From Cubamyces lactineus (Eukaryota; Basidiomycota; Agaricomycetes; Polyporales; Polyporaceae): a stretch of 64,000 nucleotides of DNA. The stretch spans positions 124,001 through 188,000 of the forward strand of contig JACDTU010000008.1 of NCBI GenBank assembly GCA_022376465.1. The letters are read 5' to 3'. A program made the translations under genes and the position numbers. This document shows, piece after piece, positions 60,001 through 64,000 of this stretch; the first letter of the stretch is position 1; every line of letters starts with the position of its first letter. A model generated the notes under the pieces. The model saw only the letters and a list, made by a program, of their open reading frames with translations, did not search any database and had not been told where the DNA came from.

Positions 60001-62426
60001 GGTGAGCGAGGTGATGATGGACATGACGGAGGGGAGCGACGTCTCCTTTTCTCTCACCCCAGGGTACTCCGATGTCATCCGCGACAGGATGGGTGATGTC
60101 GACGCCGAGTTCGCCGGAGGGATGAGACCTGGGGGTGAAGGCACTTGGGATTCGACCGTTCGGATGGAGGCCGCGTCGTCGTCGTCGTCTTGCCTCTCAT
60201 GCGCCATCGTGAGCAAGAAATTGAGGATCTCTTCGCAGAAGCCGTCTTCACCCTCGCACACGTCCGTACTCGAGTCAGCGTGATTCCCCACGAGCCGTAG
60301 GACAGCCTCATCCGCGAGGAGGTTCCACACGACAAGGGTATGACTGTCCTCGAGCTCCTCTGCAGGATGCATCTTCCACACGTCGAAGACGAGGCTTGCG
60401 AGCGGTTTCCGATATGCCGGAATGTCCTTGACGAACTTCCAGACAATCTCCAGTTGCGCCATGATGTGCTGGCGGGTCCCGGTTCTCGTGGGTGAGAAGA
60501 AGCTAGACATGGTCAGGAGATTCTTCCACTCGTCCAGCCATGAGAGCGAGGTGGGCGACAGGCTCTGTCGCTCAACCATGGTGGCGAGCAGGTCTGAGAG
60601 GTCACGGTCCGGCAGGTGGTCAGCGATTGAGAGGATAATGGACGAGAGGACGGGGAACAAAGGCGACGTCCTGAGGTCCTGCGCCAAGATCGTAGCCACC
60701 GCGACGAGAAACGGGGAAGACCCGTCGGGGCGGCGAATCGATATAGGAATAAGACCGCCATCGGGCGTCCTAGAAGTGACCGTCAGCGACTGCTACATGG
60801 CACAATAGGGGAGCACGCTTACTTCACGGCACGGACGTATTCGACCAGCTCGCGCAGGATGCGTGCAATCGCGGCGATTTCCTCGTCGTCGACGTCCTCG
60901 TTGTCGCCGCGCTCGTCCATCGCCTGGATCACGTCCTTGACAATCGCCGCAATCTCGTGCAGGACGGCCTCCTTGGGCGCGGCGATCACGTTCGCGCTCG
61001 TTTCTTGCTCTTGCGAGATCCACGCCTTCGCCGCGCGCGACAGCACGCTGGCGAACCGGATCAGGTCCCACGACTGGCATTCGTCCTGTGACCAGGCGCG
61101 CTCCAGGAGCCCTTTTTCCATCTCGAGGTGCGTGGGTACTCCTGCAGGCGAGGACTCGATCGTTGCGCTCGAGATGTATGCACGAGCGAGACGGCTCTCA
61201 AGGAGCTGTCGCAGAGAAATGCGCAGCGTGCGAAGGGCACCTACTGATGCCTGTATTGATACATGGAGGCTCGCTTCCTTGGACGGGAAAAAGTGGCGTT
61301 TGAGGAGAATCTTGCAGGAGGAGGCATAGGGCCCGGAAACGAGCTGCGATAGGACATCCGAGATCTTTTTCTCCAGAGAATTTTGGTGCGTAACGCTAGG
61401 TTGGAGAGAGATGCGGGGAAGAGGAGTGGAATAGAATGCGAGGGCGCGGAATAAGAGAGGTAGAATGGATGTGAGGTAGTTGGGCGCGAGGGCGACAAGG
61501 CGTTGTGATAGGTAAATCAAGTATGCGTCCACTATGATGTCTGCAGGGTGTTTCAGGAGAGATAGCTTCGGCAACGATGTAGAAGAGTGATGTCGCCTGT
61601 GCGATAGAGAATGCTTGGGTGGGGAGACGGTTTTTGATGACTGGGGTGCCAGATAAGGGGAGCTGGGCGGAGAGACCAAATTGAGGTACTCTCCCGGGAC
61701 GGAGAGGGATTGGTCGACGAGACGCTCCCATAGCTCTAGCACACCTGCTGTATCGGCCTCGGTCAGTCGGGAGACAAACTCTGGTTTTCGTACAAGGTTC
61801 GTAAGGAGGGTTGTGAGGGACTCGACGCTCCGTTGCCGTTCTAGTCTGTCCTCGTGAGAGATGGAATCAGTGCGCGTGAGGCCCTCGAACGCGCGCTCGA
61901 TCCAGGTACTAAGCATGCGCAGTATGTGACCCTCCATCCCGGCGGTGTGGGCCCCCGAGCCTATGAGAGCTGCGAGGGCCTTTGAGCGTGCCTCCCATAG
62001 CTCCAGTGACCACGGGACGTCGATGAAGAGAGAGAGGCAGGAAAGCCTGTCTGCGGTGGTGGTGAGAGAGGAACCGCTGCCTTCAAGGTACGCGGTGAGG
62101 ATGTCATAGCCTGCGGTCTGCAAAGATACGGGGGAGTCAGACGAGCATAGAGATGCAAGAACGGGCTGAAGTGTTGCGAGACGAGGGGGCGGGGAATGGG
62201 CATCGAGGGTACCGAGGGCTGTCGCGAGTGATTTTGCGTAGTTGAGGGAGGGTACGGCAGGCGGGGTGAGCGCCTCGATCAGTTCCTCCCACTGGAGAGG
62301 GGCAGAGATGGAGGGAGGAGCAGGGGTGGGTGTGTTCTCTGCCTTCCTGCGCCAGTTGAAGGGGAAAGCACTGGTGTTTGCCCTCTGCCTCGTCGGTCTG
62401 TATGCATCGTCGTTCTGCGAGAACAT
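57047..62426 (-). CDS. TSC2: tuberin (TSC2), Rheb GTPase-activating protein
   Basis: Tuberin with Tsc1 switches off Rheb and so restrains TORC1. Three large exons give about 1,760 residues. The start at 62426 reads MFSQNDDAYRPTRQRANTSA; then come helical repeats typical of the tuberin N-terminus (WEELIEALTPPAVPSLNYAK, LFIDVPWSLELWEARSKALA), a disordered Ser/Pro insert in the middle, and the conserved FTENDYKRVFVVALKYLENH region. The C-terminal RapGAP domain reads ILRNTHGSPAYTRFLEGLGR, YAWWDDIGQILFHTATLMP and the catalytic Asn-thumb HIGNDYVRIVWNDSG, with FNNLH-like SNNLHEHEYFKVTVQ after it. It ends QQRFRDFSMAY. Introns lie at about 60790-60825 (short, about 36 nt) and 58060-58115. All RapGAP landmarks are intact. 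Confidence 0.94.
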
Positions 62427-63841
62427 TCAGTACTGCAGGCGGATGAGTGTGAATATGGCGCTTGAAGGATAATGAGGAGGGGCAGGTGTTCTCACCGAGG
62501 ATTGGCGGCCGGATCGAACGCAGAGTCGTATACCAACTGCAGAGAGGGCGGCGATGCGTAATATTGAAGACCAGTTAAACAGAGGCGGCTGTGAGGAGGA
62601 AGAGAGGGCGTAGGAGGGCGCATACAGGACGAGCCTGAAGCTGAAGCTGAAGCTCGAGTCGTCCGCAACCCAAGGCGAGACAGACCACATAGGCGCCCGT
62701 GTCGCCCTGAGGGGCACCGGCGTCTCCGCACTCTCGGCGATCGCCTTACGTACAACCGGCGGCCCCCGAGCTTCAGACGAACTGCCACCGCTCTGTTTGG
62801 CTTCTCTGCCTTCTCGTCCGGTGCCTTTCACCACTCTGTCTCGTTCCACCCCCAATAGAGCCTCCAGAGCGTCTGCAGGAATAATTTTCAAATATCTTTG
62901 CCATGATCTGTGCATTCGACTCGAACATACAACGTGACAACGAACGCCGGCCGTCCGGTCTGCGGCTACACTCCGTCTGACGTACCGTGGCAGCGCTGAT
63001 CACATCTCCTCGATCGAAGCAACGAGCTTCCCAAAATCTATGCATACGAGTGTCGAGTTAAGTCGCATACCTTACAGAGGGAAGCAAGCTTGGTCACCTT
63101 CAACCGCTTTCTTCGCGATGGCCATGCCTTTCACCTGCCCTGCCTCGCGCTCGCGGTCATTGTCCGACACGGTCTTATTCTTCCTCTCGGACAACGTCTA
63201 TAAATGCAGTAAGCATACTGTTGCGTTGCGTACAGTGATGTCTCTACTGACTAAAATCTTCTGCTGTTCTTGCTGCAACTGTAGCCATAGTCGACGTATA
63301 TGATCGTCCACCTGCGCGTACTCGAACACAAATTTGTCGTATGCTGCATTGCTGTTGTCATGGGTCAACGTCAAATCGTATGATGAGAGGGAATCTCTCT
63401 CATAGCACTCACATTTCTGCGACAGCAGTGTTGAACTCCTCGAGTCTGCTCGCAATCTAATTTATGTCATGGTCACTTTCCAGGCCTGCAGTCATGAGTA
63501 CCGACGCATTTATCCAGGTCCGACTTTGCGGTTTGCAGGAACCTCGTCTCCTTCTCCTTACGTTTCTTCTCCCATGACGCTATGTGGTTTCGATCAGCTG
63601 AGACGCCCCCAAGAGACTGGATATATGCGCCCACTTTGCATCTGTGCCGCTACCACCGCCATTATCCTGCTTGTGTTAGGTGAGTGCCTCCAAGGTACAT
63701 GCACGATGAGACAAGGTACCCGGCATCGTCACTGCTATGCGACTGTTGCGAGGCCTATCGTGAGTACGAGATATACGGTCAGTATACGCTCCGTTCGTCA
63801 CTTGGCCAACGACTGGCCTTGTCTCCTTTGTTTCCAGGCAT
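62427..63841 (-). CDS. unknown coiled-coil protein
   Basis: I do not recognise the family. A plausible model starts at 63841 (MPGNKGDKASRWPSDERS) and runs through several short exons rich in charged helix: YIQSLGGVSADRNHIASWEK, KRKEKETRFLQTAKSDLDKC, DSLSSYDLTLTHDNSNAAYD, KFVFEYAQVDDHIRRLWLQL, QQEQQKIL, KGMAIAKKAVEDFGKLVASI and RYLKIIPADALEALLGVERD. These suggest coiled coils. The last open frame runs to a TGA at 62427-62429, directly abutting the tuberin ATG. That frame includes an unlikely Ser/Pro-rich tail, so the true stop may be earlier. The start is also tentative. Confidence 0.45.
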
Positions 63842-64000
63842 ACCGCTGATCTCTCAGTGAGGTACTAGATTTCGTGCGCGGGGCCAAGTAGGGAGGGAAG
63901 CAGGGGGGAACAAGAGCGGTAACCTGTTCGGCCAAGGACTTGAAAGACGCGTCCTAACATGGACGCGACAGGAGCACGTGCGGGACTCCCTGACCCCAAC
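63842..64000. other. right edge, no gene recognised
   Basis: Upstream flank of the minus-strand coiled-coil gene. GC-rich, with no coding evidence in 159 bp. Confidence 0.35.

Overview
This window looks like nuclear DNA of a filamentous basidiomycete, most likely an agaricomycete. It is gene-dense and moderately GC-rich. Nearly every gene is cut by many introns of about 50-60 nt, and the protein families (tuberin, peroxisomal Lon, Laa1/HEATR5, GEN1-type resolvase, an agaricomycete-style helical-bundle plus kinase-like protein) are eukaryotic and fungal. I found no tRNA, rRNA, CRISPR array or intact transposon. Gene spans below run from start codon to stop codon, introns included. Splice junctions were inferred by eye from reading frame, GT/GC-AG borders and family resemblance.

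Layout. 0.6-3.9 kb: minus-strand gene with an MLKL-like N-terminal bundle, a degenerate kinase-like middle and an uncharacterised C-terminal module. 4.4-7.8 kb: FIG4 PI(3,5)P2 phosphatase, minus. 8.0-10.0 kb: intronless C2H2 zinc-finger protein, plus. 10.5-12.5 kb: mitochondrial dihydrolipoamide dehydrogenase, plus. 12.8-15.5 kb: Baeyer-Villiger-type flavin monooxygenase, minus. 16.4-20.0 kb: Lon protease ending in a peroxisomal signal, minus, head-to-head with Misato/DML1 (20.1-22.3 kb, plus). 22.4-24.8 kb: ARMT1/DUF89 protein, minus. 25.3-27.1 kb: F-box protein, plus. 27.9-30.9 kb: VHS-domain protein, minus. 31.7-33.9 kb: GH3 NagZ-type hexosaminidase, plus. 34.1-36.4 kb: Hrp1/Nab4-type RNA-binding protein, plus. 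36.6-43.5 kb: Laa1/HEATR5, minus. 43.8-45.3 kb: unknown nuclear protein, plus. 46.6-50.6 kb: Cid1-type nucleotidyltransferase, plus. 50.6-53.3 kb: the largest gene-free stretch. 53.3-56.5 kb: GEN1/Yen1 Holliday-junction resolvase, plus. 57.0-62.4 kb: tuberin (TSC2), minus. 62.4-63.8 kb: unknown coiled-coil protein, minus.

How they relate. Most are unlinked housekeeping genes. Several act in endomembrane traffic and TOR signalling (FIG4, Laa1, the VHS protein, tuberin). Others act in RNA metabolism (Hrp1, Cid1 type), organelle metabolism and quality control (LPD1, peroxisomal Lon) and genome stability (GEN1). The most unusual gene is the first one: helical bundle plus apparent pseudokinase is the layout of the necroptosis executor MLKL.
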